Notes under the pieces: model-generated
Seen by the model: only the letters and a program-made list of their open reading frames with translations
Databases searched by the model: none
Told to the model about the DNA's origin: nothing
Program-made: the position numbers and the translations under genes
Shown: in pieces, positions 50,261 through 59,700 of the stretch
Position numbering within the stretch: the stretch's first letter is position 1
Layout of the letters: the number at the start of each line of letters is the position of its first letter
DNA from: an uncultured Nitrospirota bacterium
GTDB taxonomy: Bacteria > Nitrospirota > Nitrospiria > Nitrospirales > UBA8639
Assembly (NCBI GenBank): GCA_937139405.1
Contig: CAKZPV010000050.1
Span: forward strand, 151,799 to 215,798
Direction of reading: 5' to 3'
Length of the DNA stretch: 64,000 nucleotides

Positions 50261-50607
50261 CTATGTACAGAATAGACGTATTCTGCGGCTTCGTGTTCAG
50301 AATCATAAATCGGGATGATCTCGGAGATATGTGACCAATCTAACTGATTCCGAATATGATCCTGTGGTTTCACAATACTGATCTGTATTCGGAGAAGTCG
50401 CGTGTGATGATACCAGAGAAACAACTCTCCTAGGCCGGTTGAATCAATATCAGTGACGCCTGAGAAATCGAGAACAATATGACGACAGCCTATTTTGGGA
50501 GCTCCAACAATCTGGGCTTGTATGCCGCGTGTGGTGTGACAATTAAATTGCCCTGTGAGGTTGAAAATTCTGGTGTGAGGGTGCTGTTGTTCACGAACCT
50601 GAAGCAT
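50257..50607 (-). CDS. STAS-domain protein
   Basis: IVLDFSGVTDIDSTGLGELFLWY. Confidence 0.85.
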   Translation of the reverse strand: MLQVREQQHPHTRIFNLTGQFNCHTTRGIQAQIVGAPKIGCRHIVLDFSGVTDIDSTGLGELFLWYHHTRLLRIQISIVKPQDHIRNQLDWSHISEIIPIYDSEHEAAEYVYSVHS

Positions 50608-50716
50608 AGGATCTACCTCCTGGTTATGAAAAGAGTGTAGGTCCTAGTGAATGCCTTTCTGCCTGGAGGCACAATTCATCAAAAGGAGTAGGGAGGAATC
50701 ACGTACAAAATCTTCT

Positions 50717-51280
50717 TCATTGACTAGCTTTTAATTCTTTTATCAAGTCTTCTCTTATCAGCTTGATATCAGAAAGTGCTGTTAACACATTTGGATGGAA
50801 GTCTTTAGGCCATCTCTTCCCTTCTATATGTGCTGTTGATATATTGAGTTCCTTCTCTATTCTCTTCTGAAATAATTCTTGGGTAGAATGTTCTAAGTAT
50901 TCTTTTATGCTTGAAGCAACTTTTTGATCATCAACTAAATAAAACTTAACTTTTATCAGATCTCGAATTTCGTCATGAAGTGGCAAGAAATACTCTTTCC
51001 ATACAAATTCATCAATTTTACCCCTGCACTTGTTATCGACCTTATTGAAAATTATTTCTCGGATACGCCATACATTAAAAATTAACTCCATTCGACTAAG
51101 CAAAGGACCGTAAAATTCTTCTATTTGCCGCTCAATTTTATTGATCGTGGATTCGATTCTAAGAGTACGATCCTCTCTCTTCTTCGCGAGGTAGTGAGAA
51201 ACATTCCAACCAACCACGGTCACAATGACCGCTATTCCTGCTATTCCGGCTGTCACCATGGTGACTGAAGAATCCGCCAT
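50717..51280 (-). CDS. hypothetical protein with N-terminal TM and helical body
   Basis: 187 aa; ITAGIAGIAVIVTVVGWNVSHYLAKK-like TM segment. Confidence 0.6.
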   Translation of the reverse strand: MADSSVTMVTAGIAGIAVIVTVVGWNVSHYLAKKREDRTLRIESTINKIERQIEEFYGPLLSRMELIFNVWRIREIIFNKVDNKCRGKIDEFVWKEYFLPLHDEIRDLIKVKFYLVDDQKVASSIKEYLEHSTQELFQKRIEKELNISTAHIEGKRWPKDFHPNVLTALSDIKLIREDLIKELKASQ

Positions 51281-51606
51281 TAATAATTGATCCTTTCCCT
51301 ATGCCGAACGAGAAATAGGCGATGTCATCTCAGGTTTTCTTATAGGGCACAAAGTCATAAAATCGAAAAGCTTTCGGATGTTGTAACTATTCCTCTCTAT
51401 TTTCCCACCCTATAAAAAACGCGCAATAAAGTAAACGTCACTGCGCTTCCCCTATCGTTGAAATTGATGGGCGATGATGTTCACTTTTATGAGTGCATCT
51501 CCTATAAGGGGAAGACAAATTCCTAAGCATCTAGCGAATTTTTTCGTCACGAAGATCTTTCTGCCGATCATTTGATCAATCTCGATCTTTTGCTCTCACT
51601 CAGTCA

Positions 51607-51800
51607 ACATACTTTATCCAATGAGATACGATTAAATATCGGTTTAGATACGTTGCTGTTCATGGTGTATGAATGCTCAAACTTTTTCTTCCTTCCCATC
51701 TTCCTATTTCTTCCTATCAATCAAGCAGTTTTCTGAATGTTTGTGAGTCAGTCCAATGCCAGAAAAGACCTGGCATTGAGTTTGCTGTTCCATTATGAAG
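51607..51800 (+). repeat. duplicated leader, copy 2
   Basis: 51674-51786 is identical (113/113) to 56129-56241; GAGATACG...TATCGGTTTAGATACGTTG conserved upstream. Confidence 0.92.
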
Positions 51801-51836
51801 AGCAAATAGAGGACAACTCAAAAACAAGGAGGATCT

Positions 51837-52589
51837 ATGAGCATGATCAATTACATCAAGATTGCGGTCATGAGCGTCGTGATGTTCTGTGCCTTGAGTG
51901 ACATGAGTGTTGCGCAGCAATGGACAGGATCGGCCAATGCCAACGGTAAAATCTGGCGACCGGGAAACGTGGTGATCGGCTTGCAACCGAAAACCAATAG
52001 GATAAAAGACACCGATGCCATACTTGAACTGAGTCGCCCCATAGCCGGGTCAGGTATTCCGTTGATCAGTGCGAAAACCACCTACCAAGACAATATCAGC
52101 ACGATTTTTCAGGTTGATACGAAGGGCGTCTATGTTGGGGGGGCTGTGTCAAAAACCTCGCGATTACCATCGGGCGTCTACGACTTCGCGGTGGGCCGGG
52201 GGGCGGTCATTGGGCTAAATAACATTTCGGAGAAGCTTCCAACAGATTATAAGCTGGCGGTAGGAGGAAAAATCATCGCTGAAGAGGTCCGCGTGAAGCC
52301 GATAGCAGATTGGGCTGACTACGTCTTTGACCCAGACTATTCGCTACGAAGTCTGCCTGAACTGGAAAACTATATCCACACACACCATCATCTTCCAGAC
52401 ATGCCCAGTGCGTCCGAAGTGAAACGAGAGGGTATTCATCTTGGGGAAATGCAGGCAACGCTGCTTCTCAAAATTGAAGAGCTGACTCTCCATATGATCG
52501 AACAGCACAAGACCATTGAGACGTTGCAGCATCAACTTGCCAGCTTGGAACAAAACGAGGATCTCCATCCATCTTCGGATCTTCACTGA
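51837..52589 (+). CDS. exported protein with tail-fibre/S74-associated-like C-terminus
   Basis: Signal peptide; DWADYVFDPDYSLRSLPELENYIHTHHHLPDMPSASEVKREGIHLGEMQATLLLKIEELTLHMIEQ. Confidence 0.75.
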   Translation: MSMINYIKIAVMSVVMFCALSDMSVAQQWTGSANANGKIWRPGNVVIGLQPKTNRIKDTDAILELSRPIAGSGIPLISAKTTYQDNISTIFQVDTKGVYVGGAVSKTSRLPSGVYDFAVGRGAVIGLNNISEKLPTDYKLAVGGKIIAEEVRVKPIADWADYVFDPDYSLRSLPELENYIHTHHHLPDMPSASEVKREGIHLGEMQATLLLKIEELTLHMIEQHKTIETLQHQLASLEQNEDLHPSSDLH

Positions 52590-52621
52590 CTGTCGATCCG
52601 TATGGAAGAAAGGACGAACCC

Positions 52622-53560
52622 ATGAAAACTACCCAACCATGGCTACTCACTGTCTTGCTATTGGCCATCAGTGTTCCCTCCGTTTCTGGAGAATCTGGAT
52701 TGGGAATTAACGAAGTGGTGAAAGCCGGCGGCCAAAAAACCTATTCCCACCCTGAAATGGTTGTTCTCACCGACGGGTTTTGGGCAAAAACGGGATCCAA
52801 TGTCACCGTGAGAACCGCTTTGTCTCTTCTTCAGATGTCAAACGAGCCACCTCCGAGTCCACCACGGGACCCCAATATTACACATGATCGTTCTCCAATT
52901 CCTTTTCATGCGGAGTATTCGGGAGTGCCGGGGACCAAATCTGTTGAAGTCGATATTGGGCTGAACGCGAAGCTTACCAATCCAGCCAACTACTATGCGA
53001 TTAACGCGATTGAGGTCAGCGAGATGGGCAACAACAATCCTTGTTTGCTGAGACTGTGGGGCAATATGGTGGATCCGCGTTATTCGAAGGACCAAGAGAG
53101 ATTACTAGTGGCTCGCTATGAGCTCGATAAATGCTCGCCAGTAATCACAACTATTGACCACAAATTGGTTGGGTTCCAACCCTCCCAAAAGCGATTCATT
53201 CGAGCCCTTCAAGTCTGCATTGGTCACACTTTTGCTTTACCTCAAGAGTTGTATGTTGGGGGGAAATGGGAAATTAAGGGGCTCCGGGTTCGACCTGGCA
53301 GCGTACAATCCAATAGAGAGGGGGTCACGTCCGTGAACAAGGTTCATGAATTTAAACGCCCTAACTGTCTAAAACAAGATGCTATTCCCGGGCCAGGGGA
53401 TTTGAGTCAACCTGGCTGGAGCGCTTGGAACTCTTGTGGTCCAGACCAACTGGCTACCGGTGTGACTCTCTATATCTGGAAAGACAAATTCTTTTCTGGA
53501 ATGGCTATTAAATGTAAGTATGTTCGGCAACTTTCAGGGTCTGCTCCGGCAGAGTTTTGA
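52622..53560 (+). CDS. exported hypothetical protein
   Basis: 312 aa with signal peptide, 33 bp after the preceding gene. Confidence 0.7.
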   Translation: MKTTQPWLLTVLLLAISVPSVSGESGLGINEVVKAGGQKTYSHPEMVVLTDGFWAKTGSNVTVRTALSLLQMSNEPPPSPPRDPNITHDRSPIPFHAEYSGVPGTKSVEVDIGLNAKLTNPANYYAINAIEVSEMGNNNPCLLRLWGNMVDPRYSKDQERLLVARYELDKCSPVITTIDHKLVGFQPSQKRFIRALQVCIGHTFALPQELYVGGKWEIKGLRVRPGSVQSNREGVTSVNKVHEFKRPNCLKQDAIPGPGDLSQPGWSAWNSCGPDQLATGVTLYIWKDKFFSGMAIKCKYVRQLSGSAPAEF

Positions 53561-53821
53561 TGATTCAGCGCCAAAGGGGTACTCCATGAAAAGAATGACT
53601 ACTAACTGTCCGGGCTTTCAGCTATCTCGTAAACTCGCCATAGATAGGACCAAAGAATCTCGCGGCTCTGTAAGAACGGGATGGCAGGTGAGGAGGACAA
53701 GAGGTATTTTTTACTGCAGCTGGTTTACCTTTTCCGGAAGGTGGTGGCTGGCGAACATCTGCCTTAGTCTCTTCTTCATAAAAAATTTTCTTCTGTAAGT
53801 GAAGAAATTCATCATGAGGTC

Positions 53822-53870
53822 ATGGCGACCCCTGGGAGTAGATCTCCACAGGGGTCGTCGTGTGTTTGAA
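53822..53870. repeat. dispersed hairpin element copy B
   Basis: GACCCCTG-GGAGTAGATCTCCA-CAGGGGTC, perfect 8-bp arms. Confidence 0.6.
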
Positions 53871-53943
53871 TCAGATATCACCATAGGGCCTGTAAGATTA
53901 AATGTGTAACTGGTTATCATGAGAGTTTTTTCATAACGAGAAA

Positions 53944-54110
53944 ATGAGGACCAAGCCAGACACGAAAACGGATGCGTTATTAGATCATGTATTGAAGGAC
54001 TGTGAGGTGCCCGAAGACATTTCAGGGGAGCATGATCTCTTGAAAATTTAACAAAGCCGCTGGTGGAACGCGCATGGGCAGCGAATTAACTCCCCATCTT
54101 GGCATGCCCC
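53944..54110 (+). mobile_element. decayed IS256-family transposase 5' fragment
   Basis: MRTKPDTKTDALLDHVLKDCEVPEDISGEHDLLKI, then frameshifted LTKPLVERAWAA..ELTPHLG, like the IS256 N-terminus. Confidence 0.7.
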
Positions 54111-54164
54111 TCATATCCGGGCCACTTCTCAGGAAAGAATACTCGTAATGACCCTAGCTCAAAA

Positions 54165-54406
54165 ACTATTCAGATGGACCATACGTGCAGATGACCGTGG
54201 CGTCTGAGTCAACGACATTAGCTTTTGTACGGGGAGATACTCTGGGGCGACCATCTCCTTGAGGTGTACGTCGAGGAAATTATGCCGATCTCAGTTTTCC
54301 GTCCCTTGGGACACCACCCACCATGAGAGAGGCCACAGCGAACAACTGCATCAAGTCCACCACGGTCGGCTCCGGTTTAGCCGTCTGAAATGATTTTGAT
54401 GATCAT
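54165..54406 (-). pseudogene. YpsA-like (putative molybdenum carrier-like) fossil
   Basis: MIIKIISDG*TGADRGGLDAVVRCGLSHGGWCPKGRKTEIG..., paralogous to 58550-58813. Confidence 0.75.
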
Positions 54407-54440
54407 GACAGGAGTCTACTATTCTGAGCCAGAAATTTCT

Positions 54441-55031
54441 TTACAATTTCCCAGCCTGTTGCAGGTCAAACAATAACAACAAGATGACTTGTTCGACGAC
54501 GGCATCAAAAGCATCACTGATGGTCATAGGCTTTAAACCCTCAGGGGCACTCGCGCTACCAATAGTCGAGTGAATGGCGTGTTGGTACTCCTTGGTGATG
54601 GGCTGAGAGTCTGCATGCTCGTAGGCAGCAGAGATGAGATAAGGATCGATCGTTCCCGTTCCAATAGCCCCGAATGTGACACCAGTGGCAACAGGGCTCC
54701 CCTTTGTTTTTCCGCGGGTATTATTGATTACGACTTTCAGCCTTGCCTCTGTCTTGATAGAGAAAACACCTCGCTTAACCGACGAGAAGACATTCGCTTT
54801 GTTCAACACTCGTAAAACTGTTTCTCGTGCCTGTTCCGTCACCGGCGTGAACGGTTGCCCAGATCTTTGAAACTCAACGAATACACCAAGCTCAGGACCC
54901 TTTTGTGTAGTACTCAGATCTTTATAGCTAACAGATTTCAACTGGGGATCTACATAGCCTGTCATGCTGATGCAACCCGAAAGGGTACCGAGAAAGAACA
55001 GCCCAACAATGATGCCCGACGATGATTTCAT
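54441..55031 (-). CDS. lipoprotein
   Basis: MKSSSGIIVGLFFLGTLSGC lipobox; start trimmed. Confidence 0.75.
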   Translation of the reverse strand: MKSSSGIIVGLFFLGTLSGCISMTGYVDPQLKSVSYKDLSTTQKGPELGVFVEFQRSGQPFTPVTEQARETVLRVLNKANVFSSVKRGVFSIKTEARLKVVINNTRGKTKGSPVATGVTFGAIGTGTIDPYLISAAYEHADSQPITKEYQHAIHSTIGSASAPEGLKPMTISDAFDAVVEQVILLLLFDLQQAGKL

Positions 55032-55224
55032 GATGATATTTCCCTTTTTATTCCTTGCTGTGATGGACCAAGTTGACCAGCAAGACCCGGATACGATTCT
55101 TTTTTTAGGAGTCATAGCAAAATCGGAAAAAAAAGAAATCTAGTCTAGGAGATAGATCTAGACATTTGCCTCGGGCAGCTTCGGTAAAGAATTCCAGTGG
55201 TGGGAGACCTGATGCCGCTGTAGG

Positions 55225-55710
55225 CTATACACCTTCTTCAATGATTAGCTGAGTGAGCCTATCATTGAGTTCGGAGTAAAGGACTTCTTTGGCTACGTCA
55301 CCCTGGAACACCTCATAAATTATTTCAATCTCTTCATGAGCAAGCTGTGCCACCTCCTCCAAGTGTTCCATAATGGGATCAATCCACTCTCGCTCAAGGT
55401 CAAATGTGGATACGTCTCTCGACAGTCGAATCGCAAAAAAAGCCTTAAACTGGCTAATCTTAAATTCAAAATTGGTCTGTCGAAATTGCTCGAGTAAGTC
55501 TAAGGATTTTTCGGAAATGTCTCCCGACAGTATTGGTCTTATGCAAGGCAACTGAGGGGCATCATCGAGAGTCGGCCAAGGGTCTCCGAGTTCGTAAATT
55601 CTCGCAACTCGATCCAGAGGCAATAGGGTCTGTTCCGAAATGAATTGAACCGCTCCCTCCATACTTAGTAACTCCGTCATACGGGCATTAATTTTTTCAA
55701 TAGTTTTCAT
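55225..55710 (-). CDS. hypothetical protein
   Basis: MKTIEKINARMTELLSMEGAVQFI...; internal ATG. Confidence 0.55.
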   Translation of the reverse strand: MKTIEKINARMTELLSMEGAVQFISEQTLLPLDRVARIYELGDPWPTLDDAPQLPCIRPILSGDISEKSLDLLEQFRQTNFEFKISQFKAFFAIRLSRDVSTFDLEREWIDPIMEHLEEVAQLAHEEIEIIYEVFQGDVAKEVLYSELNDRLTQLIIEEGV

Positions 55711-55811
55711 GATCAGTACTTGGGGAAATATTTCCCTTTCTAAAAGACAAGGATTCATTCCAATTTTACAAAAACTTTTCAATAAACGGAATAGAGAACC
55801 TAAACGACCTC

Positions 55812-56010
55812 CTAGGCATTCGCCTCAGGTATCTTGTTCACGGTCTGCTTGTCTATTCGAATAGCTGGATAGTCCGCCCTAAAAGCACCTTGGGGTGAGC
55901 CGCTGAAAGCCCATGGTGAAGGGTTACTTCCATGAGTTCTTCAATGACCGCGTTCTCTTGAGCGATGAAACGTTGTGATGATGGGGATTTGGTTGAGGTG
56001 AGGCAGCCTT
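55812..56010 (-). pseudogene. decayed paralogue of the 59262-59594 gene
   Basis: QRFIAQENAVIEELMEVTLHHGLSAAHPKVLLGRTIQLFE*. Confidence 0.75.
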
Positions 56011-56061
56011 CTGTTTCAGCACTGTGCCAGGGTAATTATCTTTTACTCGTTACTCTTCCAG

Positions 56062-56255
56062 TATACTTTATCGATTGAGATACGACCGTATATCGGTTTA
56101 GATACGTTGTCGGTCCTTTGTTCATGGGTGCTCAAACTTTTTCTTCCTTCCCATCTTCCTATTTCTTCCTATCAATCAAGCAGTTTTCTGAATGTTTGTG
56201 AGTCAGTCCAATGCCAGAAAAGACCTGGCATTGAGTTTGCTATTTCTATTTGTTT
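56062..56255 (+). repeat. duplicated leader, copy 3
   Basis: 113-bp identical block with copy 2. Confidence 0.92.
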
Positions 56256-56284
56256 ATGAAGAACATTAAAAATATTTGATCTTT

Positions 56285-56385
56285 GCAACCCTGCATTCAT
56301 CATTAAGGGCTAGCCCCATCCGGCAGGATGGAGACAAAGGGACTCAAGGTTAGTGAAGGACGAGTCCCAGCAGGGATTGACCACG
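56285..56385 (+). ncRNA. three-way-junction structured RNA candidate
   Basis: P1 CCCTGC/GCAGGG (56289-94/56370-75), P2 CCATCC/GGATGG (56316-21/56326-31), P3 GGGACTC/GAGTCCC (56339-45/56362-68). Confidence 0.45.
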
Positions 56386-56454
56386 TGAAGGAATGCTGAC
56401 ACGAGGGAAAAGAAACAGGATTCACCTGACTGGAAAAAGTTATAGGAGAATACC

Positions 56455-56691
56455 ATGATTCAACAATCTATCACCGTTGTCACAAAGTGGATGAAAAAAG
56501 ATAAACTCCTGCTCATAGGATCAGCTGTTAGTGCTTATGGGCAATGGGTTTACACGGAATGTAATTGGGAATGCGAGGATAGTGAATTGAATAAATTGCG
56601 TTCGGGTCGTCCTCTTGAGCAACTTCCTGCATTGATGAAGGAAGTAGAGGCATGGGCAGAAAACAACGGCTTCAAACAAACACCTGTTTAG
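56455..56691 (+). CDS. small hypothetical protein (78 aa)
   Basis: ATG with upstream TAGGAGA RBS. Confidence 0.6.
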   Translation: MIQQSITVVTKWMKKDKLLLIGSAVSAYGQWVYTECNWECEDSELNKLRSGRPLEQLPALMKEVEAWAENNGFKQTPV

Positions 56692-56709
56692 GATGTGTAC
56701 TTTTTTTAA

Positions 56710-57381
56710 TTACTGCCAAGCTTTCACGCAGTCCGAAGTATCATTTCTTGGATTATTTACCATCGGACCTACGAAATGCGCTTCCATTTCCTCCGGCAGA
56801 TAGGGTTGAAGCAGCGACGACAGTATTGTGGGGTCCTGAATACTGGAGTCCAACCACGTATCATAGTCCTTCGGATGAAGAATCACGGGCATTCGGTGAT
56901 GGATGGGTTCAATCACGGCATTGGGACCAATGGTCAACATGGCGCAGGTTTCCAGTGGACTGTTATTACCGTGATCCCAGCGTTCCCACAATCCAGCAAA
57001 ACAAAACATGTGCTGGTCCTTGAATTGTACATAGTAGGGTTGCTTAGCTTTGCCTTCACGTTTCCATTCGTAATACCCATCCGCTAATACCACACAGCGT
57101 TGTTGCTTGAAGGCTTTCCTGAAAGATGGTTTCTCCGCCACCGTCTCACTGCGTGCATTAATCATTTTATTGCCAATGCTGACATCCTTGGTCCATGAGG
57201 GGACCAGACCCCATTTCAATTCAACGTACTCACGATTGGTTGATTCTGCATGAGAACGTACACAGGCAACCATCTGAGATGGGGCAATGTTGTAGTGAGG
57301 TGGACTATCTCGCGGGAAGATAGTGTTCAATGCCTCCGCGAGGTCTCGGTCCTTTCCTTTTCGCGTGAAGCGGCGACACAT
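56710..57381 (-). CDS. SOS response-associated peptidase (SRAP/YedK-HMCES family)
   Basis: MCRRF with catalytic Cys2; PPHYNIAPSQMVACVR; LADGYYEWKREGK; HHRMPVIL. Confidence 0.93.
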   Translation of the reverse strand: MCRRFTRKGKDRDLAEALNTIFPRDSPPHYNIAPSQMVACVRSHAESTNREYVELKWGLVPSWTKDVSIGNKMINARSETVAEKPSFRKAFKQQRCVVLADGYYEWKREGKAKQPYYVQFKDQHMFCFAGLWERWDHGNNSPLETCAMLTIGPNAVIEPIHHRMPVILHPKDYDTWLDSSIQDPTILSSLLQPYLPEEMEAHFVGPMVNNPRNDTSDCVKAWQ

Positions 57382-57400
57382 GGGAGATCACAAAATGAAT

Positions 57401-57844
57401 TTATTCGGATACGGGTGCGACAAAATAGTTGTAGTAGCCCCACATCGGTAGCGGAGGAAACGCAGAAAACTCAGCTTGATGAATCTCTATGCCCCTTTTG
57501 AGAACTGTAGCTTTTGATGAACTCGAAATAAGGGTGCATGCTTCAGAGGTTTTCATGTCCTCAACGTCCGTCTCATCTGTGATTTCATGTAAGAGTTTGG
57601 ACCCCGTCAAATTATCCTTCCCTTTCGCCGCTGTAAGAAAAGCCTTCATGGACTCTTCCGTCACACAAATGGCCAATCCCTCAGGGTATCTTACTTGGTC
57701 TAGTTGGTAGGTTTTGCCAACGACAGGGAAAGGATTCGGAGCTGTCGTTGTAGCCTCTTTGGGCGAACCGAAATAAATCGTGAGAAAAAAGGCTAAGAAA
57801 AAGAAGAAGACTCCAAGGAGAAGAAGGTTGAAAAGTGTCTTCAT
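57401..57844 (-). CDS. TM-anchored hypothetical protein
   Basis: 147 aa, N-terminal hydrophobic LLLLGVFFFFLAFFLTIYF. Confidence 0.6.
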   Translation of the reverse strand: MKTLFNLLLLGVFFFFLAFFLTIYFGSPKEATTTAPNPFPVVGKTYQLDQVRYPEGLAICVTEESMKAFLTAAKGKDNLTGSKLLHEITDETDVEDMKTSEACTLISSSSKATVLKRGIEIHQAEFSAFPPLPMWGYYNYFVAPVSE

Positions 57845-57899
57845 TCCCGTAACCTCTCGATCATAAGGCGTGAATAATCTGGTTTCCGTTCATGATGAA

Positions 57900-58585
57900 G
57901 AGACGCGAGATTACTTCTTCTTGGGCAACAGCCCCTTCTTTTCCATGATCTTCAGGGAAGGGGTTGTGGTCCTGTACCTAGAACGCCGATTGGGCGATTT
58001 CGCTCAATATTCGCTTACCAACAAGGATCCACGTACACCGCACTATAACCACGCTGACTCCTCAACTCCCAGTCGAGCAGTGGAAGATAGGGATTGATCG
58101 GGATGACTCCCATATACGCCCTGCCACGATAGATTAGAGGGGGCCTCGTGGTGTAAGCCGTCTGGATACGGTTGTTGTTGTAGGGACGGCCAGATCGACG
58201 AAATTGGCTTTGGGGGTTCAGACGGCTGGCCCGACGAAATGTGTTACTGCTGGGGGGGTGTACAGATTGTTAACACGGCTAAATTGGTGTTTGGTGATAT
58301 TCATCGGCGCATCGGTCGAACACGTAAGACACCGCAAGTATGTCGGCTCCGCCCAAGCACTGGTCATCAAGAGCGTGGCAGTGATGAGCATTGTGAATAA
58401 GCCTGTCTTCATGGCGTGACCCTCCTTTGGTGTTGGGCATTTCCATCATCATACACTAGTTTTCATCTCCGAATCTTTCTAATCACGATTTGTGGAGCAT
58501 GAGTGAACCAATTCATTCATTTTTCGAAAGACCCACGACGAGACGAGAATTACTTCTCCTGCAGCAATAGGCCCTTCTGTCCTAG
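57900..58585. repeat. segmental duplication copy 1
   Basis: Extended similarity to 62715-63400. Confidence 0.85.
58040..58412 (-). pseudogene. frameshifted paralogue of the 62824-63222 secreted protein
   Basis: MKTGLFTMLITATLLMTSAWAEPTYLRCLTCSTDAPMNITKHQFSRVNNLYTPP then 1-nt shift in a C run. Confidence 0.8.
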
Positions 58586-58813
58586 CGGTCCATACATGAA
58601 GATGACCGTGGAATCAGAGTCAATCACATTGGCTTTGGTGCGGGGGAGATACTCTGGAGAGACCATCTCGTTGAGGCGATATTTGACCGGGATAACCTCA
58701 GCTATGCGCCCATTCGGACACCAACTACCATGAGGCAGACCAGAGTGCATGGTTGCATCAAGTCCCCCACGGTCAGCACCCGTTTGGCCGTCTGAGATAA
58801 GTTTGGTGATCAT
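58550..58813 (-). CDS. short YpsA/putative molybdenum carrier-like protein, probably truncated
   Basis: MITKLISDGQTGADRGGLDATMHSGLPHGSWCPNGR. Confidence 0.6.
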   Translation of the reverse strand: MITKLISDGQTGADRGGLDATMHSGLPHGSWCPNGRIAEVIPVKYRLNEMVSPEYLPRTKANVIDSDSTVIFMYGPLGQKGLLLQEK

Positions 58814-58848
58814 GACAAAGAAGATTGAAATCTCTATCGAATGATCTC

Positions 58849-59139
58849 TTACCTCTTTGGGGCTGTTGAGGTTTTGGGATCTGAGGAACTCCCTGAAGGA
58901 GAGTGAGAATCAATAATCGTTCCTTTCAGAAGTTCTCCTTGCAGATGCTGCTCTCGATGTTCCAATGCCTGGTTGATACAAAACCGCAAACGTTCTAATT
59001 CTTGAAACGCTAAACTCTCGGGATTCTCGCTGAATTTGTTAGCCAAGTTGAGACACTGGTCATCCGGAGGCTCTTGTGCGGAAACCAAGCCACCACTGAA
59101 GATGATTCCAAGGAGCAAGCTGGTCAATAGGTATCTCAT
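58849..59139 (-). CDS. small exported hypothetical protein
   Basis: MRYLLTSLLLGIIFSGGLVSA signal peptide. Confidence 0.65.
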   Translation of the reverse strand: MRYLLTSLLLGIIFSGGLVSAQEPPDDQCLNLANKFSENPESLAFQELERLRFCINQALEHREQHLQGELLKGTIIDSHSPSGSSSDPKTSTAPKR

Positions 59140-59261
59140 AGTTCACCTCCTAGGCGCGAAAGCCAAGACGAGTTATCGTGTGACCATCTACCCTACAAAA
59201 ACTTGTGAAAAAAGGAAATAGATAATCAAGAAGGAAGGGTTAAGCATTCGCCTCAGGCATC

Positions 59262-59594
59262 TTATCGGCTGCCTGCTTGCCCCATTCTAACAACTGGATG
59301 GTGCGGCCTAAATAGTACCTCGGCTTGGTTGGCAGAGAGGCCATGCTTTAGAACCACTTCCATGAGTTCTTCAATGACCGCGTTCTCTTGCGCGGTGAAG
59401 CGTTGTGATGAGGAGTCGGTGGTGTTGGAAGAATCAGCTTTCTGTTTAAGCTGTTTAGCAAGAGTAATGATTTCTTCCTTTGTAATGAGGCCTTTTTGTT
59501 CCAGTAATTTGCCAAGTGCTTCCAGCTCATACATGTTATCAATAGAGAGGTCACAGAGGTTCTTAAAGTCTTCGGGGTCGATGGGGTCAGGCAT
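59262..59594 (-). CDS. hypothetical protein, C-terminus apparently frameshifted
   Basis: Compared with the fossil at 55.9 kb, the frame changes after AEVL; the alternate frame ends GRTIQLLEWGKQAADKMPEANA*. Confidence 0.55.
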   Translation of the reverse strand: MPDPIDPEDFKNLCDLSIDNMYELEALGKLLEQKGLITKEEIITLAKQLKQKADSSNTTDSSSQRFTAQENAVIEELMEVVLKHGLSANQAEVLFRPHHPVVRMGQAGSR

Positions 59595-59700
59595 GGGAAT
59601 AGCCTATAGCGAGGTTAACGGGGATGCAATGATAGGTCGCTCTAAATCTTTGGAGGGGTGGCAGTCTATAGGGTTATGAGGCAGGCTGAGAATTCATAAT

